A stretch of 64,000 bases of DNA from UBA5189 sp035631615 (GTDB lineage: Bacteria > Chloroflexota > Limnocylindria > Limnocylindrales > CSP1-4). Location: NCBI GenBank assembly GCA_035631615.1, contig DASQIK010000003.1, forward strand, positions 1 to 64,000, in the 5' to 3' direction. Each line of letters opens with the position of its first letter. Position 1 is the first letter of the stretch. The translations under genes were made by a program, and so were the position numbers. Under the pieces are notes generated by a model that was not told the origin of the DNA, made no database searches, and was given only the letters and a program-made list of their open reading frames with translations. Shown piece after piece: positions 24,417 to 33,542 of the stretch.

Positions 24417-26936
24417 ATGGCCACGCTGCCCGATCGGGCCAAGGTCGTCGTCATCGGCGCCGGGATCGTCGGCAACAGCATGGCCTGGCACCTCGCCCGG
24501 CTCGGCTGGCGCGACATCGTGCTGCTCGAGAAGGGCACCCTGCCGAGCCCGGGCGGATCGACGGGTCACGCCTCCAACTTCATCTTCCTGACCGACCACT
24601 CGAAGGAGATGACGGCGTTCACGCTCGACAGCGTGCGTCAGTACGAGGAGCTCGGGGTGTTCACGAAGACCGGCGGCATCGAGGTCGCCCGCACGCCCGA
24701 GCGGATGCAGGAGCTCACCCGCCGGATCACCTCGTCGAAGTCCTGGGGCATCGAGCCGGCGGAGCTCATCTCGACCGAGCGCGTCAAGGAGCTCGTGCCG
24801 TTCATCAACGCGGACATCGTCCTCGGCGGCGTGTTCTGGCCGAACGTCGGCGTCGTCGACTCGCTCGAGGCCGGAACGCTCATGCGCAAGAAGGCGCAGG
24901 AGCTCGGCGCGCTCACGATCGGCGCCGGGGTCGAGGTCACGGGCCTCGACACGAAGGACGGCCGGGTCACCGGTGTCCGGACCGATCAGGGCGACATCGC
25001 CACCGACACCGTCGTCATCGCCTGCGGCGTGTGGAGCCCGCGGATCGCCGCGATGGCCGGCGCCTCGATCCCGCTCACGCCGGCGGTCCACCAGATGATC
25101 GACATCGGGCCGGTGGCGATCTTCGAGCACGTGGAGAGCGCGGTCGGCTACCCGATCATCCGCGACGTCGACACGAACATGTACGAGCGCCAGCACGGCA
25201 ACGAGTTCGAGGTCGGCTCGTACGCGCATCGGGCGATCCTCATGGACCCGGACGACATCCCATCGATCGCAGAGGCGGCCCTGTCGCCGACGATGCTGCC
25301 GTTCACGCAGGACGACTTCGACCCGCAGCTCGAGGACGCGCTCGAGCTGTTCCCGGAGGTCATGGGCGACGAGCGCGCCGGCATGAAGCTCGCCATCAAC
25401 GGCCTGCTATCGCTGACCCCGGACGGCAACCCCATCCTCGGCGAGACGCCGGAGGTCAAGGGCCTCTGGTCCGCCGCCGCGATCTGGATCAAGGAAGCCC
25501 CCGGGATCGCCAGGACGATCGCCGAGTGGATGACGACCGGCGAGCCCGAGATCGACCCGCACGGATCCGATATCGCCCGGTTCTACGACCACCACAAGAC
25601 GGCCAGGCACATCTCCGCCCGTACGATCGAGGGCTACAACAAGACCTACGGCATCGTCCACCCGATGGAGCAGTGGGCCTCCAATCGCGGCGTGCGGCTG
25701 TCGCCGTTCCACGAGCGCGAGCAGGCCCTCGGCGCCGAGTTCTTCGAGGCCGCCGGCTGGGAGCGGCCGTACTGGTACGGGTCCAACGAGCGCCTCCTCG
25801 CCGACTACGGCGATCGCGTCATGCCGCGCGCGGCGGAGTGGGAATCGCGCTGGTGGTCGCCGATCATCAACGCCGAGCACCTCGCGATGCGCGATCGGGC
25901 CGGAATGGTCGACCTGTCCGCGTTCGCGATCTTCGACATCACCGGGCCGGGCGCACTCGCCGCGCTCGAGCGGCTGTGCGTGAACAAGGTGGACGTTGCG
26001 CCGGGGCGGACCGTGTACACGCCGCTCCTGAACGGCGCCGGCGGGATCCTTGCCGACCTCACGATCATGCGGCTCGCGCACGACCGGTTCCGCGTCGTCA
26101 CCGGCGGCGGCATGGGCATGCGCGACAAGAAGCTGTTCGTGGACGGCCTGCCGGCGGACGGCTCGGCGCAGCTGTTCGACGCGACGAGCGAGCTGACGAC
26201 CATCGGGCTGTGGGGCCCGCGCGCGCGGGACATCCTCGCCGGCGTCACCTCGGACGACGTCTCGCACGCCGCCTTCCCGTTCCTGACCTCGAAGACGGTC
26301 GAGATCAACGGGGTGCGTGCGCTGGCATCACGGATCTCGTACGTGGGCGAGCTCGGCTGGGAGATCTACGCGCCGATGGAGCAGGGCCGCCGCGTCTGGG
26401 ATGCGCTCTGGGAGGCGGGCCAGCCACACGGCCTGGTGCCGGTGGGCATCGGGACGTACGCCGTCACCGCGCGGCTCGAGAAGGGCTACCGGGCGCACGG
26501 CAACGAGCTCGAGCTGGACTTCAACCTGGTCGACGCGGGCATGGCCCGCCCGACCGTCAAGGACGCCGATTTCGTCGGCAAGGCGGCGTACCTTGCGCAG
26601 CGGGCCGCGCCGCCGATCGCCGTGCTGTGTACGCTCACCCTCGAGGACGCGACCTCGAAGAGCGGCGTCAAGCGCTACATGCTCGGGCGCGAGCCGATCC
26701 TGTCGAAGGCCGGCAAGCCGCTCACCGACGCGCACGGCCGTCGCGCGTACGCGACCTCGGCCGGCTCCGGCCCATCGATCGGGAAGCATCTCCTGATGTC
26801 GTACCTGCCCCTCGAGGAGGCGGTCGTCGGCAATGAGCTCCTGGTCGAGTACCTCGGCGAGCACTACCCCGTGACCGTCGCCGTGGCAGGCGCCGCCCCC
26901 CTCTTCGATCCCGACAACACGAGGATCCGTTCATGA
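24417..26936 (+). CDS. dimethylglycine/sarcosine dehydrogenase-like flavoprotein with GcvT domain
   Basis: The 839-residue protein has three parts. Residues 1-370 are a DAO-type FAD domain with the Rossmann motif VVVIGAGIVGNSMAWHL and GGSTGHASN, whose histidine lies where FAD is covalently bound in dimethylglycine dehydrogenase. Residues 375-430 form a short linker domain. Residues 440-830 are a GcvT-like folate-binding aminomethyltransferase domain with RISYVGELGWEIY. Such enzymes oxidise an N-methyl group, pass the formaldehyde-level carbon to tetrahydrofolate, and send electrons to ETF. The ETF genes follow with a 4-base overlap, which supports this. Dimethylglycine, sarcosine or a related N-methyl amino acid could be the substrate. 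Confidence 0.92.
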   Translation: MATLPDRAKVVVIGAGIVGNSMAWHLARLGWRDIVLLEKGTLPSPGGSTGHASNFIFLTDHSKEMTAFTLDSVRQYEELGVFTKTGGIEVARTPERMQELTRRITSSKSWGIEPAELISTERVKELVPFINADIVLGGVFWPNVGVVDSLEAGTLMRKKAQELGALTIGAGVEVTGLDTKDGRVTGVRTDQGDIATDTVVIACGVWSPRIAAMAGASIPLTPAVHQMIDIGPVAIFEHVESAVGYPIIRDVDTNMYERQHGNEFEVGSYAHRAILMDPDDIPSIAEAALSPTMLPFTQDDFDPQLEDALELFPEVMGDERAGMKLAINGLLSLTPDGNPILGETPEVKGLWSAAAIWIKEAPGIARTIAEWMTTGEPEIDPHGSDIARFYDHHKTARHISARTIEGYNKTYGIVHPMEQWASNRGVRLSPFHEREQALGAEFFEAAGWERPYWYGSNERLLADYGDRVMPRAAEWESRWWSPIINAEHLAMRDRAGMVDLSAFAIFDITGPGALAALERLCVNKVDVAPGRTVYTPLLNGAGGILADLTIMRLAHDRFRVVTGGGMGMRDKKLFVDGLPADGSAQLFDATSELTTIGLWGPRARDILAGVTSDDVSHAAFPFLTSKTVEINGVRALASRISYVGELGWEIYAPMEQGRRVWDALWEAGQPHGLVPVGIGTYAVTARLEKGYRAHGNELELDFNLVDAGMARPTVKDADFVGKAAYLAQRAAPPIAVLCTLTLEDATSKSGVKRYMLGREPILSKAGKPLTDAHGRRAYATSAGSGPSIGKHLLMSYLPLEEAVVGNELLVEYLGEHYPVTVAVAGAAPLFDPDNTRIRS

Positions 26937-27769
26937 ACATCCTCGTCTGCGTGAAGCGGGTGCCGCAGACCGGCGGCCGGATCGTGCTCAGCGCCGACGG
27001 CCAGGCGATCGATACGAGGTTCCTCGGCCACACGATCAGCCCGCACGAGGAGTGCGGCGTCGAGGAGGCCGTCCAGATCGTCGAGAAGGAGGGCGGCACC
27101 TCCGCCGTGCTGACGCTCGGCCCCGCGGAGGCCGAGGAGCAGCTCCGCGACGCGATAGCGATCGGGATCGATCGGGCGATCCTGCTCGAGACCCAGGGCG
27201 GCGAGTGGGACCCGGTGTCGACCGCGGCGGTGATCGCCGAAACCATCCAGGCCCAGGAGGCGGCGAACGGCACCTTCGACCTGCTGTTCTTCGGCAACGA
27301 GGCGGCCGACACCGGCGACTACCAGGTCGGTGTCCGCGTGGCCGTCGCGCTGGGTCGGCCGGTGATCAACTGCATCAAGGACATCTGGTTCACCGACGAC
27401 CGGCGTGCTGTCCTCGCCCGACGCGAGGCGCCGGGCGGCGGCTGGGAGACGTACGAGCTGCCGCTCCCGGCGGTCCTGGGCGTGAAGGAAGGCCTCAACC
27501 TGCCCCGCTACCCGTCGGTGCCGGGCCGGCTTCGGGCGAGGAAGAAGGAGGTCGAGCGGGTGCCGTTGGGCGCCTCGCCGTCCGGTGCGCTGGGCCTCGG
27601 CGCGGGCGAGGACTCGGCGAGTGTCGACAGCGCGGTCCCGGGCCCGACGAAGCTCCTCCTGCGACTGCCGGCGGAGGAACGGACGGCCGCCGAGGTGATC
27701 GGGCGGGGCGCCGAGGCGGCGCCCGCGGTCGTCGACCTGCTCGAGCGCATCGGGGTCCTGGCGCGATGA
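26933..27769 (+). CDS. etfB: electron transfer flavoprotein subunit beta
   Basis: The 278-residue protein begins NILVCVKRVPQT as ETF beta subunits do. It has the ISPHEECGVEEAVQI helix, the AMP-binding region, and DLLFFGNEAADTGDYQVG. With EtfA it accepts electrons from the adjacent dehydrogenase and hands them to the quinone pool through an ETF-quinone oxidoreductase, which is not in the window. Its start overlaps the dehydrogenase stop by 4 bases and its stop overlaps the EtfA start. The C-terminal 60 residues form an extended Ser/Gly-rich arm. Confidence 0.93.
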   Translation: MNILVCVKRVPQTGGRIVLSADGQAIDTRFLGHTISPHEECGVEEAVQIVEKEGGTSAVLTLGPAEAEEQLRDAIAIGIDRAILLETQGGEWDPVSTAAVIAETIQAQEAANGTFDLLFFGNEAADTGDYQVGVRVAVALGRPVINCIKDIWFTDDRRAVLARREAPGGGWETYELPLPAVLGVKEGLNLPRYPSVPGRLRARKKEVERVPLGASPSGALGLGAGEDSASVDSAVPGPTKLLLRLPAEERTAAEVIGRGAEAAPAVVDLLERIGVLAR

Positions 27770-28752
27770 GCGGCCCGGTGCTCGCCTTCGTCGAGCACGC
27801 GGGCGGCGAGCCGGATCGCCTGTCGCTGGAGGCGCTGACGCTCGCGCGCGGCCTGGCGACGAAGCTCGGCGCGCCGCTGGACGCCGTCGTGCTCGGGTCC
27901 GCGGCCGACGGCGTCGCGGGTCAGCTCGGGCCGCATGGCGTCGGGCTCGCCCATGTCGCGACCGACGCGCGGCTCGACGACTTCGCCCCGGCGGCGTGGG
28001 GCGCGGCGATTCGCACCGTCGTGGCGGCTCGAAACCCGGCGGCCGTCGTCGTGGCCGGCAGCGAGCGGTCCAACGAGGTGCTCGCCCATGTTGCGGCGCG
28101 GCTCGGGCTCCCGATGGCGGCCAACGTCATCGAGGTGATGCCCGGTGACGCGTGGCGGCTCGTCCGCCAGCGTTGGGCCGGCAGCCTGCTCGAGGACGCG
28201 GCGCTGGACGCCCCGATCCGCCTGCTCACCGTCGCGCCCCACGCGGTCGCGGCGGCCCCGACCGCGTCATCCCCTGCGCCGACGGTGTCGCGCTTCGATC
28301 CGGAGCTCGAACCCGCCGACCTGGTCGCGCGCGTCGTCAGGCGCGAGCCGAAGGAATCGGCCGGCGTCTCGCTCGCCGACGCGAAGGTCGTCGTCGGCGG
28401 TGGACGCGGCGTCGGGTCGGCGGCCGGGTTCGCGAACCTCGAGGCGCTCGCGAGCGAGCTCGGCGGTGCCGTCGGCGGCTCGCGGGTCGTGACCAGCCTC
28501 GGTTGGCGCCCACACTCGGACCAGATCGGCCAGACAGGGCTGCGGATCGCCCCGGACCTGTACATCGCCTGCGGCATCAGTGGTGCGATCCAGCACATCG
28601 TCGGATGCAAGGCCGCCAAGCGGATCCTCGCGATCAACACCGATCCCGACTCGCCGATCATGGCCGTCGCCGATTACGCCGTCATCGGCGACCTCGGGTC
28701 GGTCGTGCCCGCGATCACGGCCGAGATCGAGCGCCGACGCGCCTCGACCTGA
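27766..28752 (+). CDS. etfA: electron transfer flavoprotein subunit alpha
   Basis: The 328-residue protein has the usual two domains. The N-terminal domain contains VVAGSERSNEVLAHVAARLG. The C-terminal FAD domain has the motifs KVVVGGGRGVGS, GGSRVVTSLGW, GQTGLRIAPDLYIACGISG, and AINTDPDSPIMAVADYAVIGD. All FAD-contact motifs look intact. It ends only 3 bases from the end of the convergent asparagine synthetase gene, so the demethylation operon 22914-28752 stops here. Confidence 0.95.
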   Translation: MSGPVLAFVEHAGGEPDRLSLEALTLARGLATKLGAPLDAVVLGSAADGVAGQLGPHGVGLAHVATDARLDDFAPAAWGAAIRTVVAARNPAAVVVAGSERSNEVLAHVAARLGLPMAANVIEVMPGDAWRLVRQRWAGSLLEDAALDAPIRLLTVAPHAVAAAPTASSPAPTVSRFDPELEPADLVARVVRREPKESAGVSLADAKVVVGGGRGVGSAAGFANLEALASELGGAVGGSRVVTSLGWRPHSDQIGQTGLRIAPDLYIACGISGAIQHIVGCKAAKRILAINTDPDSPIMAVADYAVIGDLGSVVPAITAEIERRRAST

Positions 28753-28755
28753 CCC

Positions 28756-30594
28756 TCAGGCCGCCGCGGCGGCGACTTCGGCGACGGCTTGCGGCGGATC
28801 GATGTAGACGCGCAGCCAGATCTCGGCGTTGATCACGCGCCAGAAGAACAGCGATCGCCGGCCCTTGCCCTCGCAGGCGCGCCGGAACGCCTCGGCGATG
28901 GCCGGTGCGTCCCAGTACGGCCGGCTCGTGAAGCTCGGGGAGTGGAGGATGCGCTGCAACGCCGGCTGCTCGTCCCGGAACCAGCGGAACTCCGGCGTGG
29001 TGAAGCCGATCTTCTTCGTCCGCCGATAGATCCGATTCGGCAGGGAGCTTCGGAGGGCCTCGCGCAGGATCCGCCGGCTCGTTCCGCGATCGATGATCGC
29101 GGAGGTCGGGAGCCGCAACACCGCCTCGACCAGCTCCTGGTCGAGGAATGGCAGGCGGGTCTCGATCGCATGCGACATCGAGATCCGGTCCTCGTAGCGG
29201 AGGAGCGGCGGCAGGCTGTACGTGGTCAGGTCCTGGAGCAGCCGCAGCTTCACGTTGTCATGCGAGCGCTCGTCGACCGCCGGCGGGCGATGGCGGCGGA
29301 ACGCGGGTCGAAGGAGCGACACGTCCGATGCGCCCTGGAAGCGCGCCCGAATGCGGCTGGCGATCAGCGGCACCAGCACGGCCCGCCATCGGAATGCCTC
29401 GACGACGAGCTGCCGCAGGTGGCCCTCGCGGAGGAGCTCGCGGAGGTAGATGTAGGGGTACACGTCATAGCCGCCGAGCAGCTCGTCGCCGCCCTGGCCG
29501 TCGATGAGCACGGTGACGTGGTCCTTCGCCATCCGCATCACGGTCCACATGGCGTACGGGGCGCTGCTCACCATCGGCATCTCGACCTGCCGGACGAGCT
29601 GGTCCAGCTCGGCGATGAGGCCGCGGTGGGTCGGTGCGATGCGATGGCTCACCGCGTGGGTGGCCCGGACGACGCTGTCGATGTACGTCGATTCGTCGAT
29701 CGTGTCGTTGGGAAACACCGCCGAGAAGGTCTGCAGCCGCGGCCCGAGCGACTTCGCATCACGCGCTTCCGCCTTGAGCTGCTCGGCGAGGATGACCGTG
29801 ATCGACGACGAGTCGAGTCCGCCTGACAGGCACGTGCCGACCGGAACGTCGGAGATCAGCCGGCGCGACACGGCACGCTCGAAGAGGACCCGGAACGCCG
29901 CCGGGTCAGGCGATCCGTCCGAAGCGAGCGTCCCCTCCCAGTAGCGCTCGGTCCGCATGCCACGCGCGTCGATCTCGACGAACGAAGCGGCAGGCACCGA
30001 CTCGATCCCCTCGAAGAAGGTCGCCGTCGAGTGGTCGAACAGGCCGTGCGCGAGATAGTCGAACATGACGTCGTCGTTCACTCGGCGCGGAAAGGCCGGG
30101 TCGGCAAGGATCGCCTTGATCTCCGAGGCGAAGACGAGCCGGTCTGCCCATCGACCGACGTACAGCGGCTTGATGCCGAAGTGGTCGCGGCTCAGGATCA
30201 GCTTCGGCTCGGCGCCGCGCTCGTCGAGCAGCGCCAGGCCCCACATGCCGTTGAACCGCCGGAACGCCTCCGCGCCCCATGCCGCGTAGGCCTCGAGCAC
30301 CACCTCGCTGTCGGAGCTGGTCCGGAATGCGTGCCCGAGGGCCTCGAGCTCCACCCGCAGCTCGCGGAAGTTGTAGACCTCGCCGTTGTAGACGAGGTGC
30401 AGCCGGCCGTCCGCGGTCGTCATCGGCTGGTCGCCCGAAACGAGGTCGATGATCTTGAGCCGGCGCATGCCGATGCTCGCGACGTCCGTCTCGACGTACC
30501 CGCCCCCGTCGGGCCCGCGATGGGCCAGGGCGTCGTTCATGCCCTCGAGCAGCGACCTCGACGGCGCGCCGAAGAAGCCGGCAATCCCGCACAC
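28756..30594 (-). CDS. asnB: asparagine synthetase (glutamine-hydrolysing)
   Basis: The 612-residue protein has an N-terminal class II glutaminase domain with the catalytic cysteine in CGIAGFFG, RHG-type AHRGPDGGGY and YNGEVYNFREL. A synthetase domain follows with the ATP pyrophosphatase signature CLSGGLDSSSI. It adenylates aspartate and amidates it with ammonia from glutamine. The length is normal. The start codon is GTG, 6 bases after a TAGGAT element. Members of this family also amidate other acids in natural-product or cell-wall pathways; no such context is visible here. Confidence 0.92.
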   Translation of the reverse strand: MCGIAGFFGAPSRSLLEGMNDALAHRGPDGGGYVETDVASIGMRRLKIIDLVSGDQPMTTADGRLHLVYNGEVYNFRELRVELEALGHAFRTSSDSEVVLEAYAAWGAEAFRRFNGMWGLALLDERGAEPKLILSRDHFGIKPLYVGRWADRLVFASEIKAILADPAFPRRVNDDVMFDYLAHGLFDHSTATFFEGIESVPAASFVEIDARGMRTERYWEGTLASDGSPDPAAFRVLFERAVSRRLISDVPVGTCLSGGLDSSSITVILAEQLKAEARDAKSLGPRLQTFSAVFPNDTIDESTYIDSVVRATHAVSHRIAPTHRGLIAELDQLVRQVEMPMVSSAPYAMWTVMRMAKDHVTVLIDGQGGDELLGGYDVYPYIYLRELLREGHLRQLVVEAFRWRAVLVPLIASRIRARFQGASDVSLLRPAFRRHRPPAVDERSHDNVKLRLLQDLTTYSLPPLLRYEDRISMSHAIETRLPFLDQELVEAVLRLPTSAIIDRGTSRRILREALRSSLPNRIYRRTKKIGFTTPEFRWFRDEQPALQRILHSPSFTSRPYWDAPAIAEAFRRACEGKGRRSLFFWRVINAEIWLRVYIDPPQAVAEVAAAAA

Positions 30595-30600
30595 GCCGCC

Positions 30601-30606
30601 ATCCTA
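30601..30606 (-). promoter_or_regulatory. leaderless-type -10 element for asnB
   Basis: On the minus strand TAGGAT is followed by 6 bases and the GTG at 30594. It lies between asnB and the MFS gene on the same strand. Confidence 0.5.
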
Positions 30607-30650
30607 GGCGCCGATGTCCGGAGCGATGAGAACCGTGCGCGAACGCCTCT

Positions 30651-31847
30651 CTACATCGCCCTGGCGCCCGCGCTTCGCAGGCGCGCGGGGTTGAGGGCAA
30701 GTGCGAGCGGGATCATCGAGATCGAGATCGCGACCAGGATCCACACGACGCCACGGAAGTTGCCGGTCGCGTCGCGGACGATCCCGAGCACCACCGGCGA
30801 GAGCGCGGCGAGCGTGTAGCCGATCAGGAGCATGAGCGCGCTGATCGACGCGGCATCCGCGCCGTCGCTGGCGACGTCGACCGGGAGCGTCAACGCCAGC
30901 GGGAAATAGGCGCCGATTCCGAGGCCGAGCAGTGCGATTGCGAGCAGTGTCAGCGCCGACCCGGGCGCCTCGCCGGGCGTCAACGCGACGATGGTCGCGC
31001 CGGCCACCGAGAGCAGGGCCGCGAGCGTCAGCTGGGTGCGACGAGTGCCCACGCGGTCCGCGAACGCGGGCACGGCGAGCGTCGACACCAGGCCGATGCC
31101 CGTGAACAGCGCGATGAGGCCGCCGGCCTGCGCAGAGCTCCAGCCGCGCTCCACGTACACGCTCCCGAACCAGGTGATGCAGCCGTAGAACAGGATCGAC
31201 TGCGAGCCGAAGATGGCGCCGAGGAGCCACGCGGCCGGCCGGCGCCAGGGGAGCTTCGGGCGCGATGGGGCGACCCGCTCGTGGCCCGCGTCCTTCGGGG
31301 CGAGGAGCAGCCACGCGGCCAGCGACACGAAGGCGGCAGCGGCCACGATCGCGAACGCGGCGCGCCAGCCGCCGAACGCGTCCGCAAGGGGGACCGCAAC
31401 CGCCGCCGTGATCGTCCCGCCGATCACGAAGCCGATGACATAGGCGCCGGTCCCGGCAGCCGGATGGTTCGGCAGGCGCGCCCGGACCACCATCGACAGG
31501 ATGGGTCCCACGACAGCCATCCCGACGCCGATCCCGATCGTGGCGCCGAGGACGGTCAGCGTGTCGGGCAGGAAGGCCCGCGCGACGCCGAACACCGCGA
31601 CAAGCGCCACGCAGATCGCGACGCCGAGCCGCGGCCCGATCGAGGCCGCCAGCACGGGGCCCAGCGGCGCGAGGAGGCCCATGCACAGCACCGGGATCGT
31701 CCCGAGGAGGCCCGCGACCGCGTGGGACATCCCGAGCTCGGCCTGCACCTGGCCCACGAGCGGGCCGATGATCAATGCCTGGGTCCGGAACGCGAGCCCC
31801 ACGAGCACGAGCGCCGCGACGACACCGATCCAGCCGCGGTCTGCCAT
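30651..31847 (-). CDS. MFS transporter (CynX/NimT-like)
   Basis: The roughly 398-residue membrane protein has about 12 membrane segments in two halves with a central basic loop near residues 190-205. The opening segments IGPLVGQVQAELGMSHAVAGLLGTIP and the GPRLGVAI loop resemble the cyanate/nitroimidazole (CynX/NimT) branch of the major facilitator superfamily. The substrate is unknown. I place the start at the ATG of 31847; GTG codons at 31907 and 31916 are possible and would add a Ser/Gly-rich tail. It follows the IclR gene on the same strand and may be part of its regulon. Confidence 0.85.
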   Translation of the reverse strand: MADRGWIGVVAALVLVGLAFRTQALIIGPLVGQVQAELGMSHAVAGLLGTIPVLCMGLLAPLGPVLAASIGPRLGVAICVALVAVFGVARAFLPDTLTVLGATIGIGVGMAVVGPILSMVVRARLPNHPAAGTGAYVIGFVIGGTITAAVAVPLADAFGGWRAAFAIVAAAAFVSLAAWLLLAPKDAGHERVAPSRPKLPWRRPAAWLLGAIFGSQSILFYGCITWFGSVYVERGWSSAQAGGLIALFTGIGLVSTLAVPAFADRVGTRRTQLTLAALLSVAGATIVALTPGEAPGSALTLLAIALLGLGIGAYFPLALTLPVDVASDGADAASISALMLLIGYTLAALSPVVLGIVRDATGNFRGVVWILVAISISMIPLALALNPARLRSAGARAM

Positions 31848-31923
31848 CTCCGGCGACTGGCTCGCGCTGCTGACGGTCCCGCCAGACCCGCCGTTCCTGC
31901 TGGTCACCTCCGCCACGCGAGCG

Positions 31924-32694
31924 TCAGCTGCCGGCTCGGAGGCGGGCGCCGATGCGAGCCGCCGCGGTGCGGACCGCAGCCGCGATCGGCGCCTCCTCGC
32001 CGGGACCGGGGAACCGGTAGGTCGGCCCGTGGACGTGCACCGCGGCAACGATCTCCGCGCGGGCATCCGCGATCGGTGCCGCGACGGAGCTGATCCCGAC
32101 CGAGTACTCGTCAACGACCCAAGCGTGACCGTCACGGCGGACGTCGCGGAGCCGCTCGAGGAGCGCGCCCGCATCCGTCAGGGTGCGTGGGGTGAACGCC
32201 TCGAGGGGTTCGGCGAGGTAGCGGGCGAGCATCGGCGCCGGGAGCTGGGCGAGGAACACCTGCCCGGACGACACGGCGTGGAGCGGGATGCGCGTGCCCG
32301 TCCAATCGCGGACGGTGACCTGGTTCGGGTTGGGCGGCTCGACCTGGTCGACGTACTGGACGGTCCAGCCGTCGCGGATCGAGACCCCTGCCGCCTCGCC
32401 AAGCTCGGCGGCCAGTCCGGCGAGGGTCGGGCGGGCGATGGAGACGATGTCCCACGTCTCGCTCAGCCCCGAGGCGATGGCGAGGAGGTCCGGCCCGAGC
32501 CGGTAGCGGCGCTCGCCTGGCACCTGCTCGACGGCGCCCTCGGCGGCCAGTGCGGAGAGCAGGCGTGCGGCCGTAGATTTCGGGATGTGGGACGCCATGG
32601 CGACGTCGCTGACGCCGAGTGGCCCATTCCCGAGCGCGCGAAGCACCGCAAAGGCGCGCCTGAGGCTCTGGACGCCGATCGTCGGGCTGGACAT
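31924..32694 (-). CDS. IclR-family transcriptional regulator
   Basis: The 256-residue protein has an N-terminal winged helix (about 5-65: QSLRRAFAVLRALGNGPLGV then IPKSTAARLLSALAAEGAV) and a C-terminal IclR ligand-binding domain. That domain contains RIPLHAVSSGQVFLA and DEYSVGISSVAAPIAD, typical of the family. It is divergent from the corrinoid gene, with a 106-base gap holding a perfect 17-bp palindrome, and is therefore the probable local regulator of the methyl-transfer cluster and of itself. The inducer would be a methylated amine or breakdown product, by inference. Confidence 0.93.
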   Translation of the reverse strand: MSSPTIGVQSLRRAFAVLRALGNGPLGVSDVAMASHIPKSTAARLLSALAAEGAVEQVPGERRYRLGPDLLAIASGLSETWDIVSIARPTLAGLAAELGEAAGVSIRDGWTVQYVDQVEPPNPNQVTVRDWTGTRIPLHAVSSGQVFLAQLPAPMLARYLAEPLEAFTPRTLTDAGALLERLRDVRRDGHAWVVDEYSVGISSVAAPIADARAEIVAAVHVHGPTYRFPGPGEEAPIAAAVRTAAARIGARLRAGS

Positions 32695-32729
32695 GGGACC
32701 CTCGCGTGGGCTAGTGTGGCGGCTCGGGC

Positions 32730-32764
32730 GTTCCACTATACGGCACCGTTCCACGATGTGGAAC
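32730..32764. promoter_or_regulatory. IclR operator: 17-bp palindrome plus half-site
   Basis: GTTCCAC-GAT-GTGGAAC (32748-32764) is a perfect palindrome, and another GTTCCAC half-site begins at 32730. On the minus strand a TATAGT -10 (32740-32735) has TTCCAC at the -35 position with 17-base spacing, so the palindrome covers the -35/spacer of the iclR promoter. A near-identical site recurs at 33526. Confidence 0.7.
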
Positions 32765-32800
32765 CCACGAAATCGGCGGATCAGATCCGGAGGCAGCGGT

Positions 32801-33520
32801 ATGGCCCCCGATGCGGGCACGGACAACCAGGGCGGCGAGGCGTTCGACCTCTCGACGCTTGCCGACGACGAGCTCGTCGAGCAGATGCATAACGACCTGT
32901 ACGACGGCATGGCCCCGGAGATCACCGAGGGTACGAACATCCTCCTCGGTCGCGGCTGGGGCCCGGACAAGGTCCTCAACGACGCGCTCGTCGAGGGCAT
33001 GCGCATCGTCGGCATCGATTTCCGGGACGGCATCCTGTTCGTCCCGGAGGTTCTCCTCGCGGCGAATGCCATGAAGGCCGGCATGGCGATCCTGCGGCCG
33101 CTGCTCGCCGAGACCGGCGCGAAGCCGATCGGGAAGGTCGTCATCGGGACGGTCAAGGGCGACATCCACGACATCGGCAAGAACCTGGTCGCGATGATGC
33201 TCGAAGGCGCCGGCTTCGAGGTCTTCGACCTCGGCATCAACACCGATGCCGACAAGTTCATCGCCGCGCTCGAGCAGCACAAGCCGGACATCCTGGGCAT
33301 GTCCGCGCTCCTCACGACGACGATGCCGTACATGAAGGTCGTGGTCGCCGAGCTCGTGAAGCGGGGCATCCGCGACGACTACATCGTGCTCGTCGGCGGC
33401 GCGCCGCTGAACGAGGAGTTCGGCAAGGCGGTCGGCGCGGACGCGTACTGTCGCGACGCCGCGATCGCCGTCGAGACCGCTCGATCGCTGGTTCTGGAAC
33501 GCCGTGCTCGAGTCGCCTGA
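32801..33520 (+). CDS. corrinoid (B12-binding) methyl-carrier protein
   Basis: The 239-residue protein carries the methyl group between methyltransferases on a cobalamin cofactor. Residues about 15-100 form the helical cap domain. Residues 105-235 form the B12-binding Rossmann-like domain with the cobalt-ligating histidine in GTVKGDIHDIGKN, then MSALLTTTMPYMK and VLVGGAPLNEEFGKAVGAD. It closely matches the MtaC/MtbC/MttC layout. A good ribosome site (GGAGG) precedes the ATG. It opens the + strand methyl-transfer operon that runs to 40341. Confidence 0.95.
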   Translation: MAPDAGTDNQGGEAFDLSTLADDELVEQMHNDLYDGMAPEITEGTNILLGRGWGPDKVLNDALVEGMRIVGIDFRDGILFVPEVLLAANAMKAGMAILRPLLAETGAKPIGKVVIGTVKGDIHDIGKNLVAMMLEGAGFEVFDLGINTDADKFIAALEQHKPDILGMSALLTTTMPYMKVVVAELVKRGIRDDYIVLVGGAPLNEEFGKAVGADAYCRDAAIAVETARSLVLERRARVA

Positions 33521-33525
33521 GGCAG

Positions 33526-33542
33526 GTTCCACGATGCGGAAC
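33526..33542. promoter_or_regulatory. second IclR-type operator across the DUF1638 start
   Basis: GTTCCAC-GAT-GCGGAAC differs by one base from the perfect palindrome at 32748. It overlaps the ATG at 33534, so a bound regulator could block an internal promoter or elongation. No third copy was noticed. Confidence 0.5.

Noticed and set aside
28756..30594. Asparagine synthetase as part of the demethylation operon
   Set aside because: It is on the opposite strand, convergent with etfA, and has its own -10 element. Only proximity supports a link.
32695..32800. Cobalamin riboswitch before the corrinoid gene
   Set aside because: The 106-base divergent gap is filled by the IclR operator and promoters and is too short for a B12 riboswitch.
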